A stretch of DNA of 50,696 nucleotides from contig NZ_JARJBB010000027.1 of assembly GCF_029269835.1 (NCBI RefSeq), positions 1 to 50,696 on the forward strand. The letters run 5' to 3'. Below the pieces are notes generated by a model. The model did not search any database and was not told the origin of the DNA. It saw only the letters and a program-made list of their open reading frames with translations. The position numbers and the translations under genes were made by a program. Source of the DNA: Streptomyces tropicalis. Lineage in GTDB: Bacteria; Actinomycetota; Actinomycetes; Streptomycetales; Streptomycetaceae. Positions 50,599-50,696 of this stretch are shown here, piece by piece (positions within the stretch are counted from its first letter, which is position 1; the number at the start of each line of letters is the position of its first letter).

Positions 50599-50623
50599 GG
50601 GCGGCGGCCCCGTGCCGCCGCCC
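50599..50623 (+). terminator. Hairpin terminator after the LAETG protein gene
   Basis: Perfect 10-base arms GGGCGGCGGC/GCCGCCGCCC with a CCCGT loop, eight bases past the stop codon. Confidence 0.6.
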
Positions 50624-50696
50624 CGCACACCTGCCGTGGGGGGGCCCCCCCCCCCGGGGGCGGGGGGGCCTCGGCGTGTCCCGTTCCGGCTCCCGC

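Overview
The window is chromosomal DNA from a Streptomyces-type actinomycete. The evidence is very high GC with G/C-biased third codon positions, frequent GTG and TTG starts, ATGA/GTGA stop-start overlaps, GC-rich hairpin terminators without U-tracts, at least one likely leaderless gene, a rare TTA (bldA-type) codon and a sortase-type LAETG surface protein. Forty-three protein genes are supported. No rRNA, tRNA, CRISPR array, transposase or integrase was seen.

Region 1 (1-5057, minus strand) is housekeeping: the 5' end of ispG, an RseP-type site-2 protease and dxr, so two MEP isoprenoid enzymes flank a membrane protease, followed by a long acyl-CoA dehydrogenase.

Region 2 (5394-21368) is a cell-surface polysaccharide island with divergent and convergent blocks. 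It encodes an initiating polyprenyl-phosphate sugar transferase (with the TTA codon), GDP-fucose synthesis (gmd and fcl), two GT4 glycosyltransferases, a WcaF-like acetyltransferase, a Wzy-like polymerase, a Wzx-like flippase and a Wzz/BY-kinase-like protein whose nucleotide-binding motifs have lost key residues. It also encodes a secreted beta-propeller/FN3/LamG protein with a coupled lipoprotein, and a cytidylyltransferase plus CDP-alcohol phosphotransferase pair. The enzyme set resembles colanic acid synthesis with an added CDP-alcohol module; I regard it as the most interesting system here.

Region 3 (21597-45595) is largely amine and GABA catabolism. It has an aldehyde dehydrogenase with a PucR regulator, gabT, a six-gene operon (aldehyde dehydrogenase, PotD, PotA, PotB, PotC, FAD amine oxidase), a second aminobutyraldehyde-type dehydrogenase, an Lrp/AsnC regulator and a class III aminotransferase. 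Together these could import putrescine-like polyamines and convert them through aminoaldehydes and GABA toward succinate. Interspersed are an orphan TraG/VirD4-like membrane ATPase, a PAP2 phosphatase, a NADAR-domain protein, a proline-rich membrane protein, an adenosine-deaminase-like enzyme and a glycerophosphodiesterase.

Region 4 (45810-50591, plus strand) holds an unusual two-gene ABC transporter with degenerate ATPase motifs, a VOC-fold protein, a LOG-like Rossmann protein and a secreted LAETG-anchored protein. The last 60 bases contain long homopolymer runs that may be an assembly edge. Functional calls come from motifs and family resemblance read by eye; no database search was run.
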